DNA from: Saprolegnia diclina VS20
Lineage: Eukaryota > Oomycota > Saprolegniomycetes > Saprolegniales > Saprolegniaceae
Assembly: GCF_000281045.1 (NCBI RefSeq)
Contig: NW_008246085.1
Span: 681,205 to 738,130, forward strand
DNA length: 56,926 nt
Reading direction: 5' to 3'
How positions within the stretch are numbered: position 1 is the stretch's first letter; every line of letters starts with the position of its first letter. This document shows, one piece after another, positions 1-9,620 of this stretch. Made by a program: the position numbers and the translations under genes. Under the pieces are notes generated by a model. That model was not told where the DNA came from. It ran no database searches and saw only the letters and a list, made by a program, of their open reading frames with translations.

Positions 1-701
1 GCTGTCGTTGGGTCCACTGTAGTCGGGCTTGTTGTCGCAGGTGAAGCACTTGTCTGCACTGGCGCCGGTGTCGGGGTCACTGTTGGCGGGCTCGGCGGTA
101 GCATTACAGTTGTGCCTGGGACGCTTGTTGCTGGCGTTGATGCAATGGTTGTTGATGGCGGCTTAAGTGTAACGGGAGGCTTCGACGTTGTCTTTAGCGG
201 TATCGGCGTCCGGGGCTTTACCGTCGCTGGACTCGGCTTGGGCGTAGGACTTGGCACTTGTGTTGGCACGCTGGAAGCTGTCGCCACCGGTGTCGTCGAG
301 GCGCTGGGCCCGGGCGTAGCACTTGGCTCTTGTGTCGGCATGCTCGAAGCAGTTGCTACTGGCGCCGTCGTAGTAGGAGGTTCTGTTGTTGGTGGAAGCG
401 TCATCTCGTTCGGGTCGCCCACTTGCGTCGTGACGCAGGCCGTTGAGTTCGGGTCGCACATTAGGACGACCGAGCCACCCGGGTACTGCGCGGTCCATCC
501 ATCGAAGCATGCGGGGTTCTCGATTATAGGCACATCAAGCTGCATGTAGCAGCAGTAGGACGTATCTCCGGCATCGTTGACCACGTACACGCAGTAGTTG
601 AACTCTGTCACGTCTACTGGCCTCGGGCTAGGACTCGTGAACTGAAGCCGCCGCGTGCCCGCCGCCGCGCCAATCATCACAAGCAGCAGAGACCACAGCA
701 T
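1..701 (-). CDS. Secreted Cys-patterned protein with Thr/Pro-rich mucin-like tail (3' end off window)
   Basis: Translated from an ATG at 701 the protein begins MLWSLLLVMIGAAAG, a clear signal peptide. A cysteine-patterned segment follows (residues about 33-85: single C, adjacent CC, then three more C) and then a long tail of Thr, Pro, Ser and Ala that is still open at base 1. Such tails are typically O-glycosylated in secreted or wall-attached oomycete proteins. This ATG was chosen because its frame alone gives a signal peptide and no stop; the ATG at 749 lies in another frame. The protein at 1726-2199 has the same plan (signal, C/CC/C pattern, Ser/Thr-rich tail), so the two look like neighbouring paralogues. 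No enzymatic domain is recognised. Function unknown. Confidence 0.75.
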   Translation of the reverse strand, partial: MLWSLLLVMIGAAAGTRRLQFTSPSPRPVDVTEFNYCVYVVNDAGDTSYCCYMQLDVPIIENPACFDGWTAQYPGGSVVLMCDPNSTACVTTQVGDPNEMTLPPTTEPPTTTAPVATASSMPTQEPSATPGPSASTTPVATASSVPTQVPSPTPKPSPATVKPRTPIPLKTTSKPPVTLKPPSTTIASTPATSVPGTTVMLPPSPPTVTPTPAPVQTSASPATTSPTTVDPTT

Positions 702-1167
702 CGCAAATCCAAAATGCCAGCGCCCGATCCGGCGCCATCTCGTCGGTGCTGGCCCGCATGAGACCTGCGCAAGGTTCCGTCACCTGATTATCGCACAGCT
801 ATCCGGATAAGGATCGCAAAGTCCGGTTACCAAGGCTCGCAAAGGTGTAATCTCCGGTTGCAAGGCTGATCACGACCGTCCCCATCTACCGACAACTTGA
901 CGCGCACGAGCTTTCTAGAGCCGTACGGTGACTGCAGGTTGCTGCTGCTTGTGCCATGCAACCGAGGCTTCGAGGAGCCAAGGCTCTCCGGAAACGAGCC
1001 GCAGTATCCGTATACACGGAATAATTTACGCTTGTTTTATTAGGCATAATGAAGCGCAGAGAGCAGGTTTTAAATTCAACTCCGGGAAATGGCCTCCGGA
1101 GGTCCGTCGCACCAGCCATTCGAGTTTTCGCCATGTCCTTCTTGCGGTAGGCGCGATATGGCGCCCG
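702..1167. other. Divergent intergenic region with TATCCGGATA palindrome
   Basis: Upstream region shared by the secreted protein (minus) and bL35m (plus). It contains the palindrome TATCCGGATA at 800-809. No gene is recognised; the open frames here have no family signature. Confidence 0.5.
800..809. promoter_or_regulatory. TATCCGGATA palindrome
   Basis: A perfect 10-bp palindrome about 100 bp upstream of the secreted-protein ATG at 701. The same word or its TTATCCGG half recurs upstream of several genes in the window. Regulatory role is inferred from position only. Confidence 0.45.
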
Positions 1168-1485
1168 ATGGCAGCTCGCTCATGCTTCCTGTCCTGTAGC
1201 GCTGCCACGTTGACGACGAGCCTTTGGTCGCGTAGCGCTCTCGGCTTTGCCCAGCCGCCCACGATGATGTGCATGCAGGTGCGCGAAATGGGCTACAAGC
1301 TCAAGACAAAGTCGGGCGTCAAGAAGCGCTTCTTCGTCAACAGCAACGGTCACATCAAGCGCGCTGTGGGCGGTAAGCGCCATTTGGCGACGGACAAGAC
1401 GCGCCAGCACATTCGCCGACTGGGCAAGGCCGCGACTGTCCTCGGCAAGATGAAGAAGAACATTCTGGCGATGTTGCGCGTGTAG
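1168..1485 (+). CDS. MRPL35: Mitochondrial large-subunit ribosomal protein bL35m
   Basis: The C-terminal 65 residues, from MGYKLKTKSGVKKRF, match bacterial-type L35: the KTKSGxKKRF opening, GHIKR, a basic middle and a C-terminal helix. Bacterial L35 is about 65 residues, so this core is complete. The first 40 residues (from MAARSCFLSCSAATLTTSL) are rich in Arg, Ser and Ala with no acidic residues, as in a mitochondrial targeting peptide, so the ATG at 1168 is preferred to the longer open frame that starts further upstream. The protein is 105 residues, single exon, and would work in the mitoribosome. Family assignment is strong; the exact start is inferred. Confidence 0.88.
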   Translation: MAARSCFLSCSAATLTTSLWSRSALGFAQPPTMMCMQVREMGYKLKTKSGVKKRFFVNSNGHIKRAVGGKRHLATDKTRQHIRRLGKAATVLGKMKKNILAMLRV

Positions 1486-1725
1486 ATTGTTAGACCTAGG
1501 CACGACGGCGTCGATACTAATACAGCTTTGCGCCCACGTCTTTAGACCAAGGCGAGGACCGCAAGCACGACTACGGCTAGATGTGGCGCACACGCAACGC
1601 CGTCGCTGTCCGTCACGCGCGCACTCGTGCCAGCATCACCCGATCGAAGCATGTTGCTTCCTGCAGACGCAAGCAAGCCTAGCAGAAAAAGACATCTCAA
1701 ATTGGTGCTGCGAGCCTGAAGCGCG

Positions 1726-2199
1726 CTACATACTCGTCGGCGTCGGGCTTGCGGCGACGATGATGGTTGAAGCGTTCGGCGCTGCTGTGGCGTTGCCAGA
1801 TTCCAGCGACACATTGGTGATGCTTGCCGTCGTCGGTGCGCTCGTCGCAGACATTGGCGAGAGGAGTTGAGTCGGCGGGGCGATCCCAAAGCCCGCGCTG
1901 GACAAGATCGTCGGCGACCGTGCGTTCTCAACGAGAAAGAGATCGGTGCCGCCGCACCACATCAAGAGCGTGTTGCTCACGGCGCTGCTAGTAAAGTAGA
2001 AGGGGGTACACCAAGTGGGAAAGCAGTAGGCGGGACGGATTCTCTTGCCGTTGGCCTTGGAGCAGCAATAGCGAGCGTCGTCGTCCCCGCCTTCGTTCTC
2101 GATGAACGCGCACTCGGCGTACGCTGGCTGGGGCTGCCAGGCGTGCGCATGAGCGGCCGAGAGGAGGACGACGAGAGAGCACAGAAGGGAGCGACGCAT
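1726..2199 (-). CDS. Secreted small Cys-patterned protein, paralogue of the protein at 1-701
   Basis: From the ATG at 2199 the protein starts MRRSLLCSLVVLLSAAHAHA, a textbook signal peptide, although the frame is open further upstream. A domain with C, CC, C, C, C spacing follows (mature residues about 10-75), then a Ser/Thr/Ala/Asn-rich tail with several N-glycosylation sequons, ending at 158 residues. Layout resembles the secreted protein at 1-701, which lies on the same strand with bL35m between them. No catalytic motif is visible. It is probably cell-surface or extracellular, with unknown role. Confidence 0.7.
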   Translation of the reverse strand: MRRSLLCSLVVLLSAAHAHAWQPQPAYAECAFIENEGGDDDARYCCSKANGKRIRPAYCFPTWCTPFYFTSSAVSNTLLMWCGGTDLFLVENARSPTILSSAGFGIAPPTQLLSPMSATSAPTTASITNVSLESGNATAAPNASTIIVAASPTPTSM

Positions 2200-2630
2200 G
2201 TCAAATCGTAAAGTGCGTTCGTCGTAGCTCGACGAGCCGATCGCGCGGCCGACTGAGTCGACGATCTCGGCCAGTTCCATGAATGTTGCCGTCTCCACTC
2301 GCTTCATGAGCTGCCGTGACCGACAGTGAGTCACATGCACCGCACGTCGGGTGCTCATCTCACGATACTTGAGGGCAATCACCTTCTACTAAGACTTTAT
2401 CCTGCGGTCGCATCTCTGCAACACCAAACCTGCAGGTTCCTACGAGATCCACAGACACCTTTGTGATCGCGCCGACCCATAGATGCCTGAGCTCGCATCT
2501 ACCCCGCAGTACTACGCGTACGATCTGCGTCTTCGCTGGCTGCTCAGTGCAAGGCGGGTTGGACGATTGATTGCAATCTGATACAAACGCGGTGTTCTAG
2601 ATCTTAGCGCCTTCAACGTCGACGGACCAG

Positions 2631-2758
2631 CCAATCGCAGCCGCCGATGCGAGAAGACGCCTTCGGATTGGTCACGATCCGCACAACGCCATACGATTGG
2701 CTCACGCGGCTATAAATAGCTCTCGGGCATTTGGAAGTGCAAGTTGCAGCTTTCAACG
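2631..2758 (+). promoter_or_regulatory. Core promoter of PTEN: three CCAAT boxes and a TATA box
   Basis: CCAAT at 2631-2635, ATTGG (reverse CCAAT) at 2667-2671 and 2696-2700, then TATAAATA at 2711-2718, 41 bp before the PTEN ATG at 2759. The order and spacing are those of a classical CCAAT/TATA promoter. Confidence 0.6.
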
Positions 2759-4517
2759 ATGGAGATCAAGCCGTCGATGCGACACGGGCCGGTGACGGTG
2801 CTGAGTCCGAGCAGCCACACGGGCAGCTTCGGGAGCTCGGCGCCGGCGTCGCCCGCGGGGCTGAAGAAGCCGAGCTCGATGGCCACGTCGCTCTTCTCGC
2901 TCCAGCTCAAGAAGCTCGTGTCGCGCAAGAAGCGGCGGTTCATCGAAGATGGCTTCGACCTCGACATGACGTGTAATGGTGCGTGACCTTGTGGCAGGAG
3001 ACTAAGCCGTCCGTAGATGTGACGTCGCGCCTCATTGCGTTCGGGTACCCGGCGGAGAACCTCGAGGGCATGTACCGCAACCACTACAAGGTACTGGGCA
3101 CTGCGATCTTATTTCACTCACTTTGTTAGGACGTCTTCAACTGCTTTGAGCATCGACACAAAGACCACTACAAGGTCTACAATCTGTACGACAATATAAG
3201 CAGCAAGCAGTTCGGTTCTTAGAGGTCGGTAGGTGCTCGGAGCGTCACTACGACAAGGACAAGTTTCACAACCGAGGTAGACAAATGATCTCATCATCTC
3301 ATCGCAGCGCTGATGGCAGAGTCGCATGGCTAGTCGCCGAGTACCCCTTCGACGACCACAACCCACCGCCGCTGTCGCTGCTCATTCCTGCTTGCCAAGA
3401 CATTGTGCGAGGCGCCAGCGTTGCGCAGGCTCCTGACATACACGTAGTTTGAGTGGCTTGCGCAGCACCCCGATAACGTCGCAGCGATCCACTGCAAAGC
3501 TGGCAAGGTCTGAGACTTGTCGCTTGCCGCCAGAGAGTGCACGCTGTGTGATGTAGGGACGCACCGGCGTCATGATCTGCGCGTACCTCTTGTACAGCTC
3601 GACGTGGCTCACGTCGTACGGCGCCATGGGCTTCTACGGCGGCGCCCGGTCGCTCAACCACCAAGTACACAGCGCTGCTCTTTCGTTATTCCACAGAACT
3701 GATAAAGCCGCAGGGCGTGACGATTCCGAGCCAGCGGCGCTTCATCGAGTACTTTGCCAGTATGTGCCACAAGGACCAGCCGGAAGAAGCCAAGCAAGCC
3801 GAGTTGCACTTGACGCACGCTGACTTTGGGCAACTCTGGGAGAAGCAGTGGCTTACGGACGACCGCACGAGCGACAGCTCCTTCGTACGCTGCTTGCACG
3901 AACGCTTTTCATAGTACTATCCTAGATGTCGTCGGGCCGCATGTCCAACGAGCAGCTCGTGGCGCTGCCCAAAGTGTTCGAGCACCTCGCCCTGCCCAAG
4001 CCCGTCAACTACAAGCTCGTATCGTGCGTTGTCCACGGTCTGTACCCCAAGAAGAAGCCGGGTACGGCCGCAGATAGTACCAACTCGCAAGTCGAAGCGT
4101 TGGCATAGACATGCACGTGTTTGTGCAAGTGGGCTTTGACAAGGCGCTGCAGTACAACATCTCGGTCGCGGGCACGACGCAAGTATCGATGGACGACGCG
4201 TGCGAGAGCATGCAGGTGGACAAGCTACAGGTCGCCTCGCTCACTCGAAGGATCCAGAGGATTCACTGAACCCTCAGATTCTGTGCCCGACGGACCGCCA
4301 AACGCTGCTGTGCGGCGAAGTCAAGGTCGAGCTCCGCAAGCGCCAAGGCGGGAAGCCCCTCGGCCACTTTTGGTTCCACACGTCGTTCCTGGACCCGGCG
4401 CGGCCGCAGCTCACCGTGCAGAAGGCCGACATGGACGTGCTCCTCAAGGACGTCAAGAAGGGCCACAAAAAGTTTGCGGAAAGCATGCACATCGTACTTA
4501 GCATGGCGCCAGCGTAA
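2759..4517 (+). CDS. PTEN: PTEN phosphoinositide 3-phosphatase, 11 exons
   Basis: Exons 2759-2972, 3017-3090, 3130-3185, 3233-3276, 3334-3404, 3448-3507, 3557-3664, 3714-3884, 3926-4061, 4109-4230 and 4278-4517 join in frame to 431 residues; all ten introns are 39-57 bp and GT-AG. The basic KKRRFIEDGFDLD element, the phosphatase domain and the P-loop HCKAGKGRTG are all present; the loop is split by the intron at 3508-3556. The GVTIPSQRR segment follows, then a C2-like domain ending near FWFHTSFLD. All P-loop residues needed to dephosphorylate PIP3 are intact. Compared with human PTEN (403 residues) it has about 50 extra N-terminal residues and an insertion before the C2 domain (exon 8), and it lacks a long C-terminal tail. 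It would oppose PI3K signalling. Confidence 0.93.
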
Positions 4518-5124
4518 ACCAAGCAGCATCATGTATCGGCGTCGCACCTTCTTTCCATTTCGCCTTCGCTGGCCTTCGAGACCGATCGCGACCATGAGTC
4601 AGTGTCCGGCAGTGTCCGCACAAGTGCAATGTGAGGATTTTGGCGCGAGCCAATGGAATTCCGTCGAAGTTCCTCCCATATGGTGCCACGTGTGGTTGGC
4701 TCGCGGCCGTGAGACCGCTCTTGAAGCGAGAGGGCAAGCCGCCTATCGCCGTCTGCGCCAAGCACGAACGCCCCGCAGATCCTTGCACCGTCGTCCGGTC
4801 GTGTTCGGTTCTTAGTGCGCTTCATGCAGTCGGATTCCTGCAGCGGTGCGCTTCATAGAGGCGGCGAGTCGCCGCACGATCGCGATGGCGGAAGATCCAC
4901 CGCTTGAAGCGCCTGTCGCAGCAGATGCGTCGCCACTCATTCCGCCATCTTGAAGTCCCAAGCGTGACCAACGCTGTTTTAAACATGGCGACTCGTCGCC
5001 GTTTGATTGGCTAAAACACCGGATTCAACGGCACCCGGTGGATCATCCGGATAAAATGGGCCTTCAAGGAGGACATCAAGAAGGCGATCATCGCACGGGC
5101 GACGATCAGTTCTGAATTTCCGCC
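4518..5124. other. Intergenic region upstream of proline dehydrogenase
   Basis: No supported gene. It carries a reverse CCAAT (ATTGG) at 5006-5010 and ATCCGGAT at 5045-5052, 73 bp before the ATG of the next gene. Confidence 0.5.
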
Positions 5125-6765
5125 ATGCTCCGCGCCTCGACCACGCTCCGCCGCGCTGCGCCGCGCCGCGCCCTCTCGACGACGACGACGACGGTCGCCG
5201 TGCCCTCGACGGACGAGCTCAAGGCCAAGCTCAACACCAAGCCCATGACGCTCGACTTCTCCGAGACGCAGCGCATCTTCGCCGCCAAGTCCACGCCGCT
5301 CCTCGCCCGCGCGTACCTCGTCTTCACGACGTGCCAGATCCCGTTCCTCGTCAAGAACAGTATGGGCCTCATCGACGCGTCGTACAAGGTGCTCGGCGAC
5401 AAGGTGACCAACTTTGGCCTCAAGTCGACCTTCTTTGGCCACTTTTGCGCCGGCGAAGACGCGGCCACGATCCAGCCGACGCTGCAGCAGCTCGAGAGCG
5501 CCGGCATCGGCGCGATCCTCGACTACGCCGCCGAGGCCGACGTCGAAGCCGAGAAGAAGACGCCGTTGAACGGCGTCGACGCCAACGAGCTCCAGGCGCG
5601 TACGTACGACTACGCGGACGAAGCCATGTGCGACGCAAACGCCAAGATCGTGTCGCAGGCGATCCGCGACGCGCCCGAGAACGGGTTCGCGGCCGTCAAG
5701 TGCACGGCGCTCGGCAAGCCGGAGCTGCTCCAGCGCATGTCGTCGATCCTCGAAGAGACGCAGTTCCTCTTCCACTCGCTCGACACGACGAACCTCAGCG
5801 ACGCCAAGGAAAGCTACTTGAAGCGTCTCATCGACTGCCCGACGCTCAAGGAAGGCATCAAGCGCTGGGGCGGCAAGTACACGGAAGAGGAGATCGAGAC
5901 GCTCTTCCGCACGCTCGACAAGGAGCAGGACGGCGTCATCGACTACATTGACTGGGTCTCGCTCCTCAACCCGATGGACCTCACGATGGGCCCGCTCACG
6001 CAGTTCCTCAAGGTGGACCCGCTCACGCCCGAGGAGGTCCAGCAGGTGAGCCAGATGATGGCCCGCCTCGAGTCGCTCGCCAACGAAGCGTCGGTGAAGA
6101 AGGTCAAGCTCATGATCGACGCCGAGCAGACGTACATGCAGCCGGCCATCGACCACATTACGCTCAACCTGCAGCGCCGCTACAACACGAACGGCCGCGA
6201 CACGATCTTCAACACGTTCCAGTGCTACCTCAAGTCGGCCTCGGACCGCGTGCTCATCGACCTCGAGCGCGCCAACCGCGAGGGCTTCAAGTTTGCCTGC
6301 AAGCTCGTGCGCGGCGCGTATATGGTGCAGGAGCGCAAGCGCGCCAAGGACTTGGGCTACGAAGACCCGATCCAGCCGTCGATCGAGGCGACGCACGCCA
6401 ACTACAACGCGCTCGTCGAGCTCCTCCTCGTGCACAACCACCGCACGTCGTTCATGGTCGCAAGCCACAACGAAGAGAGCGTCAAGAAGACGGTCGCCAA
6501 CATGGAAGCGCTCAACATCCCGCGCGAGAACGGCGGCGTGTACTTTGGCCAGCTCCTCGGCATGTGCGACCACATCTCGTACACGCTCGGCGCGGAAAAG
6601 TATCAAGTCTTCAAGTATGTGCCGTACGGCCCGGTGAAGGAAGTGCTGCCGTACCTCATTCGCCGCGCGCAGGAGAACTCGACCATGATGAAGGGCGGGT
6701 CGGCCAAGGAGCTCGACCTCCTCACGAAGGAGCTCAAGCGCCGCGTGACGTCCTTTGCGCAGTAA
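5125..6765 (+). CDS. PRODH: Mitochondrial proline dehydrogenase with EF-hand insertion
   Basis: A single exon of 546 residues. The N-terminus is Arg/Ala/Ser/Thr-rich without acidic residues (mitochondrial presequence). The PRODH TIM barrel is recognisable by KLVRGAYMVQER, YNALVELLL, MVASHNEESV, FGQLLGMCDHIS and YVPY-P-ceding PYGPVKEVLPYLIRRAQEN near the C-terminus. The enzyme oxidises proline to pyrroline-5-carboxylate with FAD and feeds electrons to ubiquinone. Residues about 265-276 form a canonical EF-hand loop (DKEQDGVIDYID), so calcium sensitivity is possible; EF-hand-like insertions are known in some eukaryotic PRODHs. A 531-residue open frame opposite this gene is a GC-bias shadow. Confidence 0.95.
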   Translation: MLRASTTLRRAAPRRALSTTTTTVAVPSTDELKAKLNTKPMTLDFSETQRIFAAKSTPLLARAYLVFTTCQIPFLVKNSMGLIDASYKVLGDKVTNFGLKSTFFGHFCAGEDAATIQPTLQQLESAGIGAILDYAAEADVEAEKKTPLNGVDANELQARTYDYADEAMCDANAKIVSQAIRDAPENGFAAVKCTALGKPELLQRMSSILEETQFLFHSLDTTNLSDAKESYLKRLIDCPTLKEGIKRWGGKYTEEEIETLFRTLDKEQDGVIDYIDWVSLLNPMDLTMGPLTQFLKVDPLTPEEVQQVSQMMARLESLANEASVKKVKLMIDAEQTYMQPAIDHITLNLQRRYNTNGRDTIFNTFQCYLKSASDRVLIDLERANREGFKFACKLVRGAYMVQERKRAKDLGYEDPIQPSIEATHANYNALVELLLVHNHRTSFMVASHNEESVKKTVANMEALNIPRENGGVYFGQLLGMCDHISYTLGAEKYQVFKYVPYGPVKEVLPYLIRRAQENSTMMKGGSAKELDLLTKELKRRVTSFAQ

Positions 6766-7092
6766 TAGATAGACGCGTAGACTAGCTTAGATTTAATAGG
6801 AATAACTCGTAATATTTGAAACACTAAGTGCTTAGCGACGCTCAGCGCGTCGACTTCCTCGTCGATGAGCTGCACTCGTAGCTGCCGTCAGAAACTTGCG
6901 CCAGCGCGCGCAGCAGCGATCATCGCACCGTGCCTGGAGCCCACGACGCCGACCTCTCAGAGCGCCTTGACAACTCGAGAGCCAGGCAAGATGACGTGGC
7001 GCCATGCGGTGCACGAGGCAAATGCCACCTTTAGCCGCGACGGAGTCCGGAAGAGCGAAGTATGGCAAATAGGAGGTTGTTGATGGATTATA

Positions 7093-9620
7093 TTAGAGCG
7101 AAGGTGGCGTCGACATGTCGTAGTTGTCGTCGAGGCCCACGTCGCCGTCGTACGTGAAGCCCTGGAAGGTGTACGACATGGTCCGGCACGAGTTGGTGCG
7201 GCCCGAGACGCTACTTCGGGCGCTCGGTGTCACGGCCATGCTGCTGCCGCTCACGTCGTCCATCGCATCTAGGACCGGGAGGCGCGTAAAATCGTCTTCA
7301 AAATTGACGGCATCGAGCGGGTCCGTGTACTGGCATGGCCGGAACTCGGGCTCGACCTCCCGGTTCAGCAGCGCTTCCCACGCCACCTCCTTGAAGAACG
7401 GGTGCACGAGCACCTCGGTGGCGCGCAGCCGCTGCGACGGATCGCGCTCGAGGAGGCCCGCGATGAGGTCCATGGCCTCGACGCTCAGCCCGGCGGGGAA
7501 TTCGAGCGGCGACGACCGGAGTCGCTGGTACAACGTCTCGCGGTCGGTCGTATACCACGGCGGGCGGCCCGTGAGCAGTTCGTAGAGCACCATGCCGAGG
7601 TTCCACCAGTCGACGGCCGTGCCGTGGCCCTTCTTGTTGAGGATCTCGGGCGGGAGGTACTCGGGCGTGCCGCAGAGCGTGTTGGTGCCGTCGAGGCGGC
7701 CCGTGATGCCGGTCTTGGCGAGGCCAAAGTCGGCGAGCTTGACATGGCCGTGGACGTCGAGCATGATGTTTTCGGGCTTGAGGTCGCGGTACACGATACC
7801 TTTTTCGTGCAAGTGAACCAGCGCGAGCGTGATCTCGGCGGCGTAGAAACGCGCGATGGACTCGGGGAAGCACTTGATGCGCGTGAGGTGGAAGAAGAGG
7901 TCGCCGCCGGGGCAGTAGTCCAAGATAAAGTAGAGCTGGTGCGTCGTCTGGAACGCATAGTGCTACACACCACATCAGATTCTGGTGCGAACCACATGAG
8001 ACGTACGAGGCGGACAATGAACGGGTGGTCGATGGACCCGAGCACGCTGCGCTCCGTGCGCGTGTGCTCGACTTGGGACTTCTTGACCACGTCCTGCTTG
8101 GTGAGGATCTTCATCGCGAAGAGCTCGCCCTGCGCCTTCTTGCGCACGAGGAGGACGCGGCCGAACGACCCTTTCCCGATGAACCGCAGCGGCTCGAAGT
8201 CGTCGGTCGTCGGCTTGGCCACGAGCTGCTCGAAGCTCGGGACGCGCTCCAGCTGCAGCCGCGGGTCCGAGTTGGTGCGCTCGAGCTTGGCCTTGGGCTT
8301 GCTCGACTGCTTCCCCGGCTCGGTGCGGTTGAGGAAGAGCGCCGAGATCTTGCTGTTGTGGCTCACGCCGCCGTCGCTCAAGCGCGAGTGGGTGCGCGCC
8401 ATAAAGTCGGCGGCCGTCCGTCGGCTCGAGTGGCCCTGCGACGACTCTTGCAGCATCGCCGCCATGGACGCCGACGGGCGCTGGTCCGGGTCCGAATAGC
8501 TGAACGCGTTGGAGCCGGTCTCGAGCGCAGGCGGCTGGTTCGCATCCTTGGTCAAGAACGTGCGCACAAAGTGCGACATGCCGAGGCGCGGCGCGGTCGT
8601 CGGCCGCGCGGGCGGCACGAGGAGCTCCTTGAGCCACTTTTCGAGGTCCGACTGCCGTTTCCGGAGAAAGAGCGTGTCGAACGACCGCCGAATGCCAAAG
8701 CGGCGCGACGGCAGCGCCGGAATGCGAAAGCCCTATCGCTTCTTAGTCTATAAGAAGTATGACGAGACGGGGTCGCACCTGACTCTTGAGCTGGCTGCTC
8801 AGCTCGCGGAAATCGTGGTATCTTCGGTACACGGTCCAGCGCTTCCCGTTGGCTTGGCACTAGTCTGCTCTGAGATCGTGTGCATATGCAGCGAGCGTGC
8901 GTACCTCGACTTCGAGACGAAAGATGACGTACGGTTGCTTGGTCGACGAGTTCATGTTGGTGCTCCCGGATGCGAGCGAGTGCCCCGAGATGCGCACGAG
9001 CTGGCCTTGCTCGCCCTGCGGGATGTACGCCGTGTCGGGCACGACGGGCGGCAGCGCTGTCGACTTCTGGAAGTTCGTCGACCAAATCTGTTCGTAGTAC
9101 TGGCGCTCTTCCTCGGGCTGCGCCGGCCGCTCTTCCTTGGGCTTCATCGGCGTGTCAAAGATGAGGTCCGGCGTCGCGAGGAGGCTTGACCGGTCGCTGT
9201 TGAAGATGCCGCTGTGCTCGCTGATGAAGCCCGTCATCGATCGCTCGCTGTCAAAGTGCGAGACCATGCTCAGCTCGCTGTGCATCGACATCTCGTTGCT
9301 GTAGTCGTCGTTCATCGAGTCCAAGCTCGCGAGGCTCATGATCGACATACTGCGCGCGAGTGGATCTTCGCCGCCGTTCAAAATCTGGTTCGGGTCATGC
9401 AGCGGCGGCACCCGCGTCGCCGACGTTACCAAGTGGCTCCTACGCAGCAGCCGTCAGCAGCGTCCTCGTCGGCGACGCGTCTTACTCGATGACGTTCGGC
9501 TGCTTCTCCGTGCGCGGCTCGCTGTGGGCCGGGATGCTCTGCGACGCCTTGCGCTTGACGCTGCTACGTTGCATGAGCCGCCGGTCGCAGGCGCAGGAGC
9601 GTGTACCTTTGCTGGGCCAT
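7093..9620 (-). CDS. PX-domain AGC protein kinase (SGK3-like layout), 6 exons
   Basis: Exons 9607-9620, 9486-9563, 8905-9439, 8779-8859, 8007-8732 and 7093-7962 join to 767 residues with introns of 43-47 bp. A Ser-rich, acidic N-terminus leads into a PX domain (about residues 170-290, core WTVYRRYHDFREL) that would bind phosphoinositides on endosomes. A kinase domain follows (about 415-680): GKGSFGRV loop, AMKIL lysine, YRDLKPEN, DFG and the activation segment CGTPEYLPPE. The hydrophobic motif FQGFTY lies near the C-terminus. Together these are the PDK1/TORC2-style regulatory elements of AGC kinases. The first coding exon is only 14 nt, chosen because it is the only in-frame ATG compatible with the 43-bp intron. 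Family assignment is firm; substrate unknown. Confidence 0.9.

Noticed and set aside
5011-6606. 531-codon open frame on the minus strand opposite proline dehydrogenase
   Set aside because: Composition is Arg, Val, Leu and Glu biased as expected from the reverse complement of GC3-rich codons, no family motif, and the plus strand encodes a complete enzyme.
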